This document shows positions 51,460 through 61,473 of a stretch of 64,000 nucleotides of DNA, in pieces. Positions within the stretch are counted from its first letter, which is position 1. Each line of letters starts with the position of its first letter. The DNA comes from Isoptericola croceus. GTDB taxonomy: Bacteria > Actinomycetota > Actinomycetes > Actinomycetales > Cellulomonadaceae. Both the position numbers and the translations under genes were made by a program. Below the pieces are notes generated by a model. That model had not been told where the DNA came from, searched no databases, and saw only the letters and a program-made list of their open reading frames with translations. The stretch is from assembly GCF_029382255.1 (NCBI RefSeq), contig NZ_JARLLG010000014.1, positions 20,757 to 84,756 on the forward strand, given 5' to 3'.

Positions 51460-54225
51460 TCAGCCGACGAGCGAGCGCAGCACGTACTGCAGGATGCCGC
51501 CGTTGCGGTAGTAGTCCGCCTCACCCGGGGTGTCGATGCGCACCACGGCGTCGAACTCGACGCTCGTGCCGTCGTCCTTCGTGGCCTTCACCGAGACGGT
51601 CTGCGGCGTCGTGCCGTCGTTGAGCGCCGTGACACCGGTGATGTCGAAGGTCTCGGTACCGTCCAGGCCGAGCGAACCCGCCGACTCGCCGGCCGGGAAC
51701 TGCAGCGGCAGCACGCCCATACCGATCAGGTTCGAGCGGTGGATGCGCTCGAACGACTCGGTGATGACCGCCTTGACGCCCAGGAGCGCGGTGCCCTTGG
51801 CCGCCCAGTCACGCGACGAGCCGGAGCCGTACTCCTTGCCGCCCAGCACGACGAGCGGGGTGCCCTGCGCGGCATAGTCCTGCGCCGCGTCGTAGATGGT
51901 GTCCTGGGCGCCCTTGACGAAGTTGTACGTGAAGCCGCCCTCGACACCGTCGAGGAGCTGGTTCTTCAGGCGGATGTTCGCGAAGGTGCCGCGGATCATG
52001 ACCTCGTGGTTCCCGCGGCGCGAGCCGTAGGAGTTGAAGTCACGGCGACCCACGCCGTGCTCGGCCAGGTACGTGCCCGCCGGGCTGTCCGGCTTGATGG
52101 CGCCGGCCGGCGAGATGTGGTCGGTGGTGACCGAGTCGCCGAGCTTGGCGAGCACTCGCGCACCGGCAATGTCCTCGACCGGCGACGGCTCCGCGCCCAT
52201 GCCCTCGAAGTACGGGGGCTTGCGCACGTACGTGGACTCGGTGTCCCAGGAGAACGTGTCGCCCTCCGGGGTGTCGAGCGCGCGCCAGCGGTCGTCGCCG
52301 GCGAACACGTCCGCGTAGTCCTTCGTGAACATGTCGCGGCTGATCGACGTCGCGATGGTCCGCTCGACCTCGTCCGCGGTGGGCCAGATGTCGCGCAGGA
52401 AGATCGGCTTGCCGTCCGCGTCGCGGCCCAGCGGGTCGGCGTCGAAGTCGAACTCCATGGTGCCGGCCAGGGCGTACGCGATGACCAGCGGCGGCGAGGC
52501 CAGGTAGTTCATCTTGACGTCCGGGTTGATCCGGCCCTCGAAGTTGCGGTTGCCGGAGAGCACGGAGACGACGGCGAGGTCGTGCTCGGCGACCGCCTCG
52601 GAGACCTTCTCGTCCAGCGGACCGGAGTTGCCGATGCACGTGGCGCAGCCGTAGCCGACCAGGTGGAAGCCGAGCTTCTCCAGGTACGGCCACATGCCGG
52701 CCTTCTCGTAGTAGTTGGTCACCACCTGCGAGCCCGGGGCCATGGACGTCTTGACCCACGGCTTGGCCTCGAGGCCCGCCTCGACGGCCTTCTTCGCCAG
52801 CAGCGCGGCGGCGAGCATGACCGACGGGTTCGACGTGTTGGTGCAGCTCGTGATCGAGGCGATCGCGACCGCACCGTGGAAGAGCTCGAACTCCTTGCCC
52901 TCGGAGTCGGTGACGGGCACGGTGCGGCGCACCTGGGCGTGGGTGGAGGGCGAGTCGGAGGCCGGGAAGGACTCCTTCTCGGCCTCGTCCACGGCGTCGA
53001 TGACGTCCGCGGCGTAGTTCGGCAGGTCGCGGGCGAACGCCGCCTTGGCGTGCGAGAGCTCGATGCGGTCCTGCGGACGCTTCGGACCGGCGATCGACGG
53101 CACGACGGTGGACAGGTCGAGCTCCATGTACTCCGAGAACGTCGGCTCGACGTAGTCGGGCGACGTCGGGTCGAGCCAGAGGCCCTGCTCCTTGGCGTAG
53201 GCCTCGACGAGCGCGAGCTGCTCCTCGGACCGGCCGGTCAGGCGCAGGTAGTCGACCGTCACGCCGTCGATGGGGAAGATCGCGGCCGTGGAACCGAACT
53301 CCGGCGACATGTTGCCGATGGTGGCGCGGTTCGCCAGCGGGACCTGGCCGACCCCGGAGCCGTAGAACTCGACGAACTTGCCGACCACGCCGTGCTGGCG
53401 CAGCATCTGCGTGATCGTCAGCACGACGTCGGTCGCGGTGACGCCCGCCGGGATCTCGCCGGTGAGCTTGAAGCCGACGACGCGCGGGATGAGCATCGAG
53501 ACGGGCTGGCCGAGCATGGCCGCCTCGGCCTCGATCCCGCCGACGCCCCAGCCGAGCACACCGAGGCCGTTGACCATCGTGGTGTGCGAGTCGGTGCCGA
53601 CGCAGGTGTCCGGGTAGGCGCGCAGGACCTTCTGCCCGTCGACCTCCACGTCACGGGTCATCACCGTGCGCGCCAGGTACTCGATGTTGACCTGGTGGAC
53701 GATGCCGGTGCCCGGGGGGACCACCTTGAAGTCGTCGAACGCCGTCTGGCCCCAGCGCAGGAACTGGTAGCGCTCGTGGTTGCGCTGGTACTCGAACTCG
53801 ACGTTGCGCTCGAACGCGTCGGCGCGGCCGGCGACGTCGATCTGCACGGAGTGGTCGATGACCATCTCGGCCGGTGCGAGCGGGTTGATCCGCGTCGGGT
53901 CCCCGCCGAGCTCGGCGACGGCCTCACGCATGGTGGCCAGGTCCACGACGCACGGGACGCCGGTGAAGTCCTGCATGATCACGCGCGCCGGCGTGAACTG
54001 GATCTCCGTGCTCGGCTGCGCGTCCGGGTCCCACCCGGCGAGCGCACGCACGTGATCGGCGGTGGTGTTCACGCCGTCCTCGGTCCGCAAGAGGTTCTCG
54101 GCGAGGATCTTCAGTGCGTACGGGAGGCGCTCGAGCCCCTCGACGGCCGACAGCCGGAAGATCTCGTACGAGCTCCCTGCGACGTCGAGGGTTCCCTTCG
54201 ATCCGAATGTGTCCACGCTGCTCAC
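51460..54225 (-). CDS. acnA: Aconitate hydratase
   Basis: The 921-residue enzyme interconverts citrate and isocitrate in the TCA cycle. The [4Fe-4S] cysteines lie in [20 protein letters not shown] and [20 protein letters not shown]. Further family segments are [39 protein letters not shown], and [19 protein letters not shown], with the C-terminal swivel domain after [20 protein letters not shown]. The start is GTG 54225 with AAGGAG 6 nt upstream. A perfect palindrome lies about 130 bp upstream. Confidence 0.96.
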   Translation of the reverse strand: MSSVDTFGSKGTLDVAGSSYEIFRLSAVEGLERLPYALKILAENLLRTEDGVNTTADHVRALAGWDPDAQPSTEIQFTPARVIMQDFTGVPCVVDLATMREAVAELGGDPTRINPLAPAEMVIDHSVQIDVAGRADAFERNVEFEYQRNHERYQFLRWGQTAFDDFKVVPPGTGIVHQVNIEYLARTVMTRDVEVDGQKVLRAYPDTCVGTDSHTTMVNGLGVLGWGVGGIEAEAAMLGQPVSMLIPRVVGFKLTGEIPAGVTATDVVLTITQMLRQHGVVGKFVEFYGSGVGQVPLANRATIGNMSPEFGSTAAIFPIDGVTVDYLRLTGRSEEQLALVEAYAKEQGLWLDPTSPDYVEPTFSEYMELDLSTVVPSIAGPKRPQDRIELSHAKAAFARDLPNYAADVIDAVDEAEKESFPASDSPSTHAQVRRTVPVTDSEGKEFELFHGAVAIASITSCTNTSNPSVMLAAALLAKKAVEAGLEAKPWVKTSMAPGSQVVTNYYEKAGMWPYLEKLGFHLVGYGCATCIGNSGPLDEKVSEAVAEHDLAVVSVLSGNRNFEGRINPDVKMNYLASPPLVIAYALAGTMEFDFDADPLGRDADGKPIFLRDIWPTADEVERTIATSISRDMFTKDYADVFAGDDRWRALDTPEGDTFSWDTESTYVRKPPYFEGMGAEPSPVEDIAGARVLAKLGDSVTTDHISPAGAIKPDSPAGTYLAEHGVGRRDFNSYGSRRGNHEVMIRGTFANIRLKNQLLDGVEGGFTYNFVKGAQDTIYDAAQDYAAQGTPLVVLGGKEYGSGSSRDWAAKGTALLGVKAVITESFERIHRSNLIGMGVLPLQFPAGESAGSLGLDGTETFDITGVTALNDGTTPQTVSVKATKDDGTSVEFDAVVRIDTPGEADYYRNGGILQYVLRSLVG

Positions 54226-54355
54226 TGCGGCTCCTTCTGGGGCTGTCCGGCGCGGTCACCGATCATGCACGTGGCAGCGGTTCCGACGCCGAGGTTTCCG
54301 GGGGCTCCACCCAGCGTACGCAGAGGTCGCCGGGCTGGCCCCAGCATAACCCATA

Positions 54356-54373
54356 TATCTTGACGTCAAGATA
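54356..54373. promoter_or_regulatory. Perfect 18-bp palindrome upstream of acnA
   Basis: tatcttgacgtcaagata reads the same on both strands and contains TTGACG in both orientations, so it would overlap the -35 region of divergent promoters for acnA and the DUF5701 gene. On the acnA strand TATGCT follows after about 15 bp. A dimeric repressor is the likely ligand; its identity is unknown. Confidence 0.65.
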
Positions 54374-54454
54374 CTTAGGAGTGCCTCACCGGGGGAACAC
54401 CCTGGGGACGCCGGGCGTTGGACCCGAGCCAGATTCCCCACGGAAGGACTCCGG

Positions 54455-55117
54455 ATGCCCCTTGCGCTCCCTTCGCTCCCCGATCAGGCCGAACGCCTCG
54501 TCGAGCTCGGCCCGCTGCCCGACGGCGGAGGCCACCTCGGCGCCGCTGCCCTGCGTTCGGCCGCCGCGGACCTCGCCGCACGCACGCCCGCCGGGGCGCT
54601 CCTGGTGATCCACCCGCGCCACCTGCCGCCGTCGGCCGTCGCCCCGCACCTGCGCCGCAGCGTGCGCACCCGCGACGGCGTCGTCGAGCGAGAAGGGTTC
54701 GTCGTCGTCGACATGCCGGACGTCGACGAGTTCGCCCCGACGGTGAGCGAGCCGGGCGCCGACGTGTACGCCGTCGTCGGCCTCGATCGCGGCGACGACC
54801 TGGCCAACTGGTCGCCCGCCGAGGGCGCGCCGGAGATCGCCGGACGCGGACGCACCCCGCTCACCCTCACCGAAGGCCTGCAGTGGGTGCTGCAGGCGCC
54901 CGAGGCGCTGGAACGCAACCGCTGCTTCATGACCATCGGGTCCCGGCTGCGCAAGCCGGACGGCTCGTTCGACACCCGCACGCCGGCGGTATGGATCTCC
55001 AACGGGACCGGGCGGGACGGTTCGCAGCGGCGGGGCGCTGCGAAGGTGGGCTGGTGCTGGTGGGGTAACCGCCACACCTGGCTCGGGCTCGGCTCGGCGG
55101 CGTCGCGGATCGCCTGA
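54455..55117 (+). CDS. DUF5701 family protein
   Basis: The 220-residue protein matches the actinobacterial DUF5701 family by FVVVDMPDVDEFAPTVSEPG, LTEGLQWVLQAPEALERNRC and RKPDGSFDTRTPAVWISNGT, then WCWWGNRHTWLGL. The function is unknown. It starts at ATG 54455 and is divergent from acnA, sharing the palindrome region. Confidence 0.82.
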   Translation: MPLALPSLPDQAERLVELGPLPDGGGHLGAAALRSAAADLAARTPAGALLVIHPRHLPPSAVAPHLRRSVRTRDGVVEREGFVVVDMPDVDEFAPTVSEPGADVYAVVGLDRGDDLANWSPAEGAPEIAGRGRTPLTLTEGLQWVLQAPEALERNRCFMTIGSRLRKPDGSFDTRTPAVWISNGTGRDGSQRRGAAKVGWCWWGNRHTWLGLGSAASRIA

Positions 55118-55127
55118 CGGCCGGGCC

Positions 55128-55541
55128 TCAGCCGTCCAGGACGAGGTCGACCTCCAGCCGCTCGAGGTCGACCCCGTCCGGCACGGCCACGACGCTCGTG
55201 GACCAGCCCAGGTCAGCGGTGCAGTCCCCCGCCGCGGTGCGCAGGACGACGGTCACGCGGTCCCCTGACGCGGAGACCTCGTCCGGTACCCACGGGCAGG
55301 ACGAGCTCCCCGCGGCATAGACAGCGAGCCGGCCGGACTCGGGGGCGAGCAGCCAACTGGGCTCAGGATCGATCAGGTCGGCCTCCACACCGTCCGGCAG
55401 ACCCGGGTAGGTGTGCAGCGCCACCGACCCTGATCCGGGCGAGCGCACCAGCAGTGCGACCAGCACCGCCGCGGCGACCACGACGCCGATGATCATCAGC
55501 CGCAGCGGCAGCCAGCGCCGCACCGGCTCTCGTTCGCCCAT
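55128..55541 (-). CDS. Membrane-anchored hypothetical protein
   Basis: The 137-residue protein has one N-terminal transmembrane helix (LRLMIIGVVVAAAVLVALLV) and an extracytoplasmic domain with two Cys residues (SSSCPWVPDE and AAGDCTADLG) that could form a disulfide. No family is recognised. It lies 25 nt downstream of the TRAM methyltransferase gene on the same strand and may share its transcript. Confidence 0.6.
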   Translation of the reverse strand: MGEREPVRRWLPLRLMIIGVVVAAAVLVALLVRSPGSGSVALHTYPGLPDGVEADLIDPEPSWLLAPESGRLAVYAAGSSSCPWVPDEVSASGDRVTVVLRTAAGDCTADLGWSTSVVAVPDGVDLERLEVDLVLDG

Positions 55542-55566
55542 GGGTCCGACCGTATCGACGGGCCGG

Positions 55567-56871
55567 TCAGCGGTCCAGGACCGCGACCGCCTCCAGGTGG
55601 TGGGTCTGCGGGAACAGGTCGAACGCCCGCAGCCCCGTCAGGGCGTACCCCCGCTCGCCGAGCAGCCCGACGTCACGGGCGAGCGCCGCCGGGTCGCACG
55701 CCACGTAGACGATCCGGCCCGGGGCGCGATCGGCGATCGCCTCGACGACGGCCCGCCCGGCACCGGCGCGCGGAGGATCCAGCACCACCGTGTCCACGGG
55801 ACCCACCGGCTCCCCGGCGGCGTCCCCGTCGGTGCCCTTCCCGGCGAGCACCCGGTCGACCGCACCCAGCCGCAGGTCGACGTGGTCCAGGCCGTGCACG
55901 TTGCGCCGGGCGTCCTTGACCGCCTGCTCGTCACCCTCGACCGCGACCACCCGCCCGCTCGACGTCACCGCGGCCGCGAGCGGGAGCGTGAACAGCCCGG
56001 CGCCCGAGTAGAGGTCCAGGACCGTCCCCCCGGCGACGTCACCGACGGCGTCCAGCACCGCCCCGGCCAGCACGGCCGGCGCCGCCCGGTGCACCTGCCA
56101 GAAGCCGTCCGCGGCGACGCGGTACCGGTACTCGGCTCCCCCGGCCGGCACCGTCTCGGTCACCGCTCGGCGCGCGTTCGGGCGGAAGTCCGGCCGTCCG
56201 CGACGCCAGGGGGTCCCGTCGACGAGCATCAGGGTGTCGGCGCCTCCCGACGGCGCGACGAGGTCGATCCGCTGACCCGGCCGCCACCGTCGGGTGAAGA
56301 CGCCCTCGGTCGCCGCGAGCGCCGCCACCTCGGGCGTCCCCAGGGGCATCGCGTCGAGCGGGACGATGTCGTGCGAACGGAAGCGACGCATCCCGGCCCG
56401 GCCCTCGCCGTCGGTCACGAGCTCCACACGGCTGCGGTAGCCGAGACCGCCGCGCTCGTCGTCCCCGGGTGCTGCCTCGACCGTGACCTCGGGGGTCAGG
56501 CCGGCGAGCCGCTGCATCTGCTCGGCGAGGACGGTCTCTTTCCACCGGCGCTGCGCCGGCAGCGCGACGTGGGACAGCTCTCCCCCGCCGACGCCACCCG
56601 GGCCGGCGGCCGGCCAGGCCGCCTCGACGCGGTCGGGCGACGCCTCCAGGACCTCGATCGCGTCGGCGCGCCAGAACTTCTTGCCGCCCTCGGTCACCCT
56701 GGCCCGGACGGTCTCGCCGGGCAGGGTGTGGCGCACGAAGACCACGCGGCCCTCGTGCCGGGCGACGCAGTGGCCGCCGTGCGCGACGGGGCCGACGTCG
56801 AGCTGAAGCTCGAGGCCGACGTTCGGGTCGATGGGGCGAGAGCGGGGGGACGAGCGGCGGGGTCGGGTCAC
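55567..56871 (-). CDS. TRAM domain class I SAM-dependent RNA methyltransferase (TrmA/RlmD family)
   Basis: The 434-residue protein has an N-terminal TRAM domain (LELQLDVGPVAHGGHCVARH then EGRVVFVRHTLPGE), the SAM motif GTVLDLYSGAGLFTLPLAAA, DTVVLDPPRAGAGRAVV and the catalytic Cys in IVYVACDPAALARDVGLL. This is the uracil-5-methyltransferase type for tRNA or rRNA. It corresponds in position to the Mycobacterium tuberculosis gene Rv2689c, next to the APC permease. The start is a GTG at 56871. Confidence 0.88.
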   Translation of the reverse strand: MTRPRRSSPRSRPIDPNVGLELQLDVGPVAHGGHCVARHEGRVVFVRHTLPGETVRARVTEGGKKFWRADAIEVLEASPDRVEAAWPAAGPGGVGGGELSHVALPAQRRWKETVLAEQMQRLAGLTPEVTVEAAPGDDERGGLGYRSRVELVTDGEGRAGMRRFRSHDIVPLDAMPLGTPEVAALAATEGVFTRRWRPGQRIDLVAPSGGADTLMLVDGTPWRRGRPDFRPNARRAVTETVPAGGAEYRYRVAADGFWQVHRAAPAVLAGAVLDAVGDVAGGTVLDLYSGAGLFTLPLAAAVTSSGRVVAVEGDEQAVKDARRNVHGLDHVDLRLGAVDRVLAGKGTDGDAAGEPVGPVDTVVLDPPRAGAGRAVVEAIADRAPGRIVYVACDPAALARDVGLLGERGYALTGLRAFDLFPQTHHLEAVAVLDR

Positions 56872-56889
56872 CGCCCCATTGTCACCCGC

Positions 56890-58887
56890 TCAGAGCGGAC
56901 GAGGTTCCCCGACGTCCTCACCGTCGAGCCCGGTGAAGCCCGCCGAGGACGACAGCTGCCAGGGCACCGAGGCGACGACGACCCCCGGGGTGAACAGCAG
57001 CCGGCCCTTGAGGCGCAGGGCAGACTGGTTGTGCAGCAGGTGCTCCCACCAGCGCCCGACGACGTACTCGGGGATGTAGACGACCACGAGATCGCGGGGT
57101 GACTCGCTGCGCAGCGAGCGCACGTAGTGCAGGACCGGCCGGGTGATCTCCCGGTACGGGGAGTCCAGCACCCGCAGCGCCACCGGGAGGTCGAGCGCCT
57201 CCCACTGCCGGCGCAGGTCGTTGATCTCGTCCTCGTCGACGCCGACGGTCACGGCCTCCAGCACCGACGGCCGCGAGGCCCGTGCGTACGCCAGCGCGCG
57301 CATCGTCGGCTTGTGCACCCGCGAGACGAGCACGACGGCGTGCACACGGCTGGGCAGGGCCCGGGCACCGGCGACGTCGTCGAGGGCGAGCTCCGACCGC
57401 ACCCGCGTGTAGTGGCGGCGGATTCCCCGCATCAGCAGGAAGAGGACCCCCATCGCCCCGACCGTGATCCAGGCACCGTGGGTGAACTTGGTCACCAGGA
57501 CGATCACCAGCACGGCGGACGTCAGGACGAACCCGGTCCCGTTGAGCACCCGCGACCACTTCATGCGCCCGCGGACCTTGGGGTTCGGCTCCTTGCGCAG
57601 CTCGCGCGTCCAGTGCCGCAGCATCCCGAGCTGCGAGAGTGTGAACGACACGAAGACGCCCACGATGTACAGCTGGATGAGAGCGGTGACCTCCGCGTCG
57701 AAGGCCAGGACCAGCACACCCGCCGCCACGGCCAGCGTGACGATGCCGTTGGAGAACGCCATCCGGTCACCGCGGGTGTGGAGCTGGCGCGGCAGGTAAC
57801 CGTCCTTGGCCAGCAGCGAACCGAGCACGGGGAACCCGTGGAAGGCGGTGTTCGCCGCGAGCAGCAGCACCAGCGCGGTGACGCCGATGATCACGGCAGC
57901 GACGAGCGAGAGCCCGCCGAACACGGTCTCCGCGAGCTGGGCGAGCACGGGGTGCTGCTCGTACTCGTCACCGACCGGCACGCCGTCGCGGGTGAGCTGC
58001 GAGGGCGGGTCCTCGACGAACTTCACCCCGGTCGCCTGCGCCAGGAACAGGATCGTCATGAGCATGGCGGCAGAGATCGCACCGAGGAGCGCGAGCGTGG
58101 TGGCGGCGTTGCGACGCTTGGGCCGCTGGAACGCCGGCACGTCGCTCGTGATCGCCTCGACCCCGGTGAGCGCGACGGCGCCCGAGGCGAAGGCGCGCGC
58201 CACGAGGAACGCCCCGGCGATCCCGAGCAGGCCCTGCTCGAACCCCGCGGCAGGCACGAGCTCCAGGTCCGCGCTGGGCGCCTGCGGCATCTCGCCCGAC
58301 CAGAACTGCACGGCGCCGACGACGGCGAGGACACCGAGCGCGGCCATGAAGCAGTAGATCACCACCACGAACACCCAGGCCGACTCCCGGACCCCTCGCA
58401 GGTTGACGACGGTCAGCGCGGTGACGAGGGCGACGGCGACGAGCGGCTCCTGCCCTCGAGCGGCCGGCACCAGCACGGCCAGGTACTGCGACGCCGCGGA
58501 CAGCGACACGGCGACGGTGAGCACGTAGTCGAGCATCAGGGCCGAGGCCACGCCGATCCCCGCCGTCTGCCCGAGATTGGTCGTGGCAACCTCGTAGTCG
58601 CCGCCGCCCGACGGGTAGGCCCGCACGATCTGGCGGTAGGAGGCGACCACCACGAGGAGCACGACGACGACGACGAGACCCACCCAGGGCGACAGCGCGG
58701 TGGCCGCGAGGCCCGCGATCGCCAGCATCAGGAGGATCTCGTCAGGGGCGTACGCCATGGACGACAGCGCGTCCGAGGCGAAGACCGGCAGGGCGACCCG
58801 TTTGGGCAGCAGGGAGCGCTTTGAGCTCTCGCTGCGCAGGGGCCGCCCTACGAGCAACCGCTTGGCGGCGTCTGCGATGTCCGACAC
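56890..58887 (-). CDS. APC family permease with large C-terminal cytoplasmic domain
   Basis: The 665-residue protein has about twelve hydrophobic segments of the amino acid-polyamine-organocation fold (YPSGGGDYEVATTNLGQTAG and ALTGVEAITSDVPAFQRPKR are typical) and a 200-residue cytoplasmic tail resembling a USP-like or regulatory domain. The homologous position in Mycobacterium (Rv2690c) is beside the TrkA proteins CeoB and CeoC, as here. KimA-type potassium permeases of this fold carry a similar tail, so potassium transport is a reasonable hypothesis. The start is GTG 58887. Confidence 0.85.
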   Translation of the reverse strand: MSDIADAAKRLLVGRPLRSESSKRSLLPKRVALPVFASDALSSMAYAPDEILLMLAIAGLAATALSPWVGLVVVVVLLVVVASYRQIVRAYPSGGGDYEVATTNLGQTAGIGVASALMLDYVLTVAVSLSAASQYLAVLVPAARGQEPLVAVALVTALTVVNLRGVRESAWVFVVVIYCFMAALGVLAVVGAVQFWSGEMPQAPSADLELVPAAGFEQGLLGIAGAFLVARAFASGAVALTGVEAITSDVPAFQRPKRRNAATTLALLGAISAAMLMTILFLAQATGVKFVEDPPSQLTRDGVPVGDEYEQHPVLAQLAETVFGGLSLVAAVIIGVTALVLLLAANTAFHGFPVLGSLLAKDGYLPRQLHTRGDRMAFSNGIVTLAVAAGVLVLAFDAEVTALIQLYIVGVFVSFTLSQLGMLRHWTRELRKEPNPKVRGRMKWSRVLNGTGFVLTSAVLVIVLVTKFTHGAWITVGAMGVLFLLMRGIRRHYTRVRSELALDDVAGARALPSRVHAVVLVSRVHKPTMRALAYARASRPSVLEAVTVGVDEDEINDLRRQWEALDLPVALRVLDSPYREITRPVLHYVRSLRSESPRDLVVVYIPEYVVGRWWEHLLHNQSALRLKGRLLFTPGVVVASVPWQLSSSAGFTGLDGEDVGEPRPL

Positions 58888-58965
58888 GGTGGCTCATGCT
58901 ATGCCCGTCCGCGCGCGCAGGCGCAGTTCGGCGCGCGGCCGGTGGTGGGTATAGCGTTCCGTGAT

Positions 58966-59640
58966 GTGCACTTCGTGATCATGGGATGCGGCCGCGTGGG
59001 CTCCTCGCTCGCACAGGCGATCGAGTCGCGCGGCCACTCGGTGGCCGTCATCGACCAGAACCCCGATGCCTTCCGTCGGCTCGGCTCCGAGTTCTCCGGA
59101 CACAAGGTGACCGGTGTCGGCTTCGACCGTGAGACCTTGGCCCAGGCAGGAATCGAGGACACCTACGGGTTTGCCGCGGTGTCCGACGGCGACAACTCGA
59201 ACGTGCTCGCCGCGCGGGTCGCCCGCGAGACCTACGGCGTGGAGCACGTGGTCGCCCGGATCTATGACCCGCACCGTGCCGAGATCTATCAGCGCCTAGG
59301 CATCCCGACGGTCGCCACGGTGCGCTGGACGGCCGACCAGGTGATGCGGCGCATGCTCCCGCTCGGCGCCACCGACGAGTACCGCGACCCGTCGGGCGCC
59401 GTCCGGCTCGCGCAGGTCGACTACCACCCGGGCTGGCTCGGGCTGTCCGTGCGGCGCATCGAGGCGACCACCGGCGCCCGCGTGGCCTTCATCACCCGGT
59501 ACGCCGAGGGGCGGATCGTCGACCCCGCCACCCTGCTGCAGGAGAACGACGAGCTGCACGTGCTCATGCACTCCGACGACGCCCCCCGCGTCGAGCGGCT
59601 GATCACCCACGCCCCCGGGCCCGAGGAGGATCTGGACTGA
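58966..59640 (+). CDS. trkA: TrkA family potassium uptake protein, first copy
   Basis: The 224-residue protein starts at GTG 58966 as HFVIMGCGRVGSSLAQAIES, the NAD-binding RCK_N fold, and has a C-terminal RCK_C-like segment around DPATLLQENDELHVLMHSDD. TATAGC lies 10 nt upstream of the start, suggesting a leaderless transcript. It corresponds to CeoB of Mycobacterium tuberculosis (Rv2691). The next gene starts 1 nt overlapping its stop. Confidence 0.9.
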   Translation: MHFVIMGCGRVGSSLAQAIESRGHSVAVIDQNPDAFRRLGSEFSGHKVTGVGFDRETLAQAGIEDTYGFAAVSDGDNSNVLAARVARETYGVEHVVARIYDPHRAEIYQRLGIPTVATVRWTADQVMRRMLPLGATDEYRDPSGAVRLAQVDYHPGWLGLSVRRIEATTGARVAFITRYAEGRIVDPATLLQENDELHVLMHSDDAPRVERLITHAPGPEEDLD

Positions 59641-60314
59641 TGCGGGTCGTCATCGCCGGAGCAGGCTCGGTCGGCCGCTCCATCGCCGCCGAGCTCCTCG
59701 CCAACGACCACGAGGTCGTCCTCATCGACAGGAATCCGTCGGCCATGCGGGTCGCGCAGGTGCCCGAGGCTGACTGGCTGCTCGCCGACGCCTGCGAGAC
59801 GTCGTCGCTGTCCGGTGCCGACGTGTCCTCCGCGGACGTGGTCGTCGGCGCGACCGGGGACGACAAGGTCAACCTCGTCTTCTCCCTGCTGAGCAAGACG
59901 GAGTTCGCGGTGCCGCGCACGGTCGCGCGGGTCAACAACCCGCGCAACGAGTGGATGTTCGACGAGTCCTGGGGGGTCGACGTCGCCGTCTCCACCCCGC
60001 GCATCATGACCGCGATGGTCGAGGAGGCCGTGTCGGTGGGCGACCTGGTGCGGATCTTCACGTTCCACCAGTCGGGTGCCGACATCTACGAGGTCACGCT
60101 GCCCGAGGAGTCACCGCTCGTGGGCCTGCGGGTCAGCGACGTCGTCTGGCCCACCGACACGGTGCTGGCCTGCGTCGTGCGCGGGACGCAGCCGTTCAGC
60201 CCGACGGCCGACGACGCGCTCGAGGCCGGCGACGAGCTGATGTTCGTCACCGGTACGGACGCCGACCCCGCGACGCTGCAGCAGCTCGTCGTGGACGGGC
60301 CAGAGCTCGGCTGA
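59640..60314 (+). CDS. trkA: TrkA family potassium uptake protein, second copy
   Basis: The 224-residue paralogue begins MRVVIAGAGSVGRSIAAELL (GxGxxG) and contains VVVGATGDDKVNLVFSLLSK, NNPRNEWMFDESWGVDVAVS and an RCK_C region (ADDALEAGDELMFVTGTDAD). Its start overlaps the first copy by 1 nt (TGATG). The pair corresponds to CeoB/CeoC of Mycobacterium. No Trk/Ktr membrane subunit is visible nearby; the divergent APC permease may be the channel partner. Confidence 0.9.
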   Translation: MRVVIAGAGSVGRSIAAELLANDHEVVLIDRNPSAMRVAQVPEADWLLADACETSSLSGADVSSADVVVGATGDDKVNLVFSLLSKTEFAVPRTVARVNNPRNEWMFDESWGVDVAVSTPRIMTAMVEEAVSVGDLVRIFTFHQSGADIYEVTLPEESPLVGLRVSDVVWPTDTVLACVVRGTQPFSPTADDALEAGDELMFVTGTDADPATLQQLVVDGPELG

Positions 60315-60318
60315 ACCG

Positions 60319-61101
60319 TCAGCCGGCGGCGCCCCGCCGGTCGTGGGCGCCGCGCACCACGACCCAGGTGAGCCACAGGACCAGGCCCCACAGCGGGACG
60401 CCGAGGGCCAGGTGCATCGTGCCGAGCCACCCGACGTCGCCGGTCAGGTAGAGCGGTACCTTGACGGCCAGCCGGATCCCGAAGAGCCCTACCCAGAACC
60501 AGCTCGCGATCGTGTACCGGCGCACCAGGTCGGCGTCGGTGCGCCAGGCCGCCAGTGCGGCGAACGGGCTCTGCTCGGGCTCCTCGTCCGCCGGCTCGGC
60601 CGTGTCGCCAGGGGCGTCCCTGTCACCGCGTCGCGCGGCAGGGTCGGAGAAGCCCGACCGGATCGCCTCGACGAACAAGCCCACCAGCGGCCACCGCACG
60701 AGGATCGACACCACGAAGGCCAGCAGGTAGGCCGCGTTGGTCCACAGGCCCCAGGCGTAGAAGTCCTGCGCCTCGCCCGAACGCCACGCCCAGAACACGC
60801 CGACGGCGATCCCGAGCACACCGCCGAGCGCCTGGGTGACCGGGGTGCGCTGCACGAGCCTCGCCACGACCGCCACCAGTGCCGCTGCCGCCGCGGTGAC
60901 CAGCGACGCCGTCAGGTCCTCGGTGATCACGAACACCACCACGAAGACGAGCCCGGGCAGCACCGCCTCGACCACGCCACGTACCCCGCCGACCGCCTCG
61001 GCGAAGGAGAAGGAGTCGGCCGTCAAGGACCGCATGCCGCGTCGCGCCGGGACCTGCTCCGGTGTGTGCTCGTCCACGTGCTCCTCGTCCGTCGGGTTCA
61101 T
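60319..61101 (-). CDS. DUF3159 family membrane protein
   Basis: The 260-residue protein shows several membrane segments (VVEAVLPGLVFVVVFVITED, VTAAAAALVAVVARLVQRTP, LGIAVGVFWAWRSG, LLAFVVSILVRWPLVGL, GVPLWGLVLWLTWVVVRG) and the DUF3159 signature RSLTADSFSFAEAVGGVRGV. Its start overlaps the upstream OB-fold gene by 4 nt. The position matches Rv2693c of Mycobacterium. The function is unknown. Confidence 0.87.
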   Translation of the reverse strand: MNPTDEEHVDEHTPEQVPARRGMRSLTADSFSFAEAVGGVRGVVEAVLPGLVFVVVFVITEDLTASLVTAAAAALVAVVARLVQRTPVTQALGGVLGIAVGVFWAWRSGEAQDFYAWGLWTNAAYLLAFVVSILVRWPLVGLFVEAIRSGFSDPAARRGDRDAPGDTAEPADEEPEQSPFAALAAWRTDADLVRRYTIASWFWVGLFGIRLAVKVPLYLTGDVGWLGTMHLALGVPLWGLVLWLTWVVVRGAHDRRGAAG

Positions 61102-61466
61102 TCGCCGGCCCGCGCGCGCAACTCGTAGCGCGGGTTGTACATCGTGCGACGGCCCTCGCGGACCGTCACCATGCCCTCGACACGCAGCCTGCGGCCGGGC
61201 CTGATGCCGGCGATCTCGCGCCGGCCGAGCCACACCAGGTGCAGGGTGCCCGAGCCGTCGTACAGCTCGGCCTCCACGGTAGGGACCCGCTCCCGCGGGC
61301 GCAGGACGACCGAGCGCAGGACGCCGGACGCCGAGCCGCGCTCACGCGGGTGCAGCTCGTCGAGAGGGCGGCACCCGGTGACGAGTGCCGCTGCGGTGCG
61401 TTCCTCGTCGGCGGCGATGTCCTCGGTCGAGGCGAGCGCCGAACGGACCCTGCTGCGCAGCGACAT
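61098..61466 (-). CDS. OB-fold nucleic acid binding domain protein
   Basis: The 122-residue protein has an OB-fold core: ASGVLRSVVLRPRERVPTVE then AELYDGSGTLHLVWLGRREI then AGIRPGRRLRVEGMV. It corresponds to Rv2694c-like actinobacterial proteins. It overlaps the DUF3159 start by 4 nt and lies 7 nt after the DUF3710 stop. Confidence 0.85.
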   Translation of the reverse strand: MSLRSRVRSALASTEDIAADEERTAAALVTGCRPLDELHPRERGSASGVLRSVVLRPRERVPTVEAELYDGSGTLHLVWLGRREIAGIRPGRRLRVEGMVTVREGRRTMYNPRYELRARAGE

Positions 61467-61473
61467 GGTGGCC

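Noticed and set aside
51187-54363. A 1058-residue plus-strand open frame across acnA
   Set aside because: It is antisense to a perfect aconitase gene, rich in Arg, Val and Asp as expected for the opposite strand of high-GC DNA, and has no domain.
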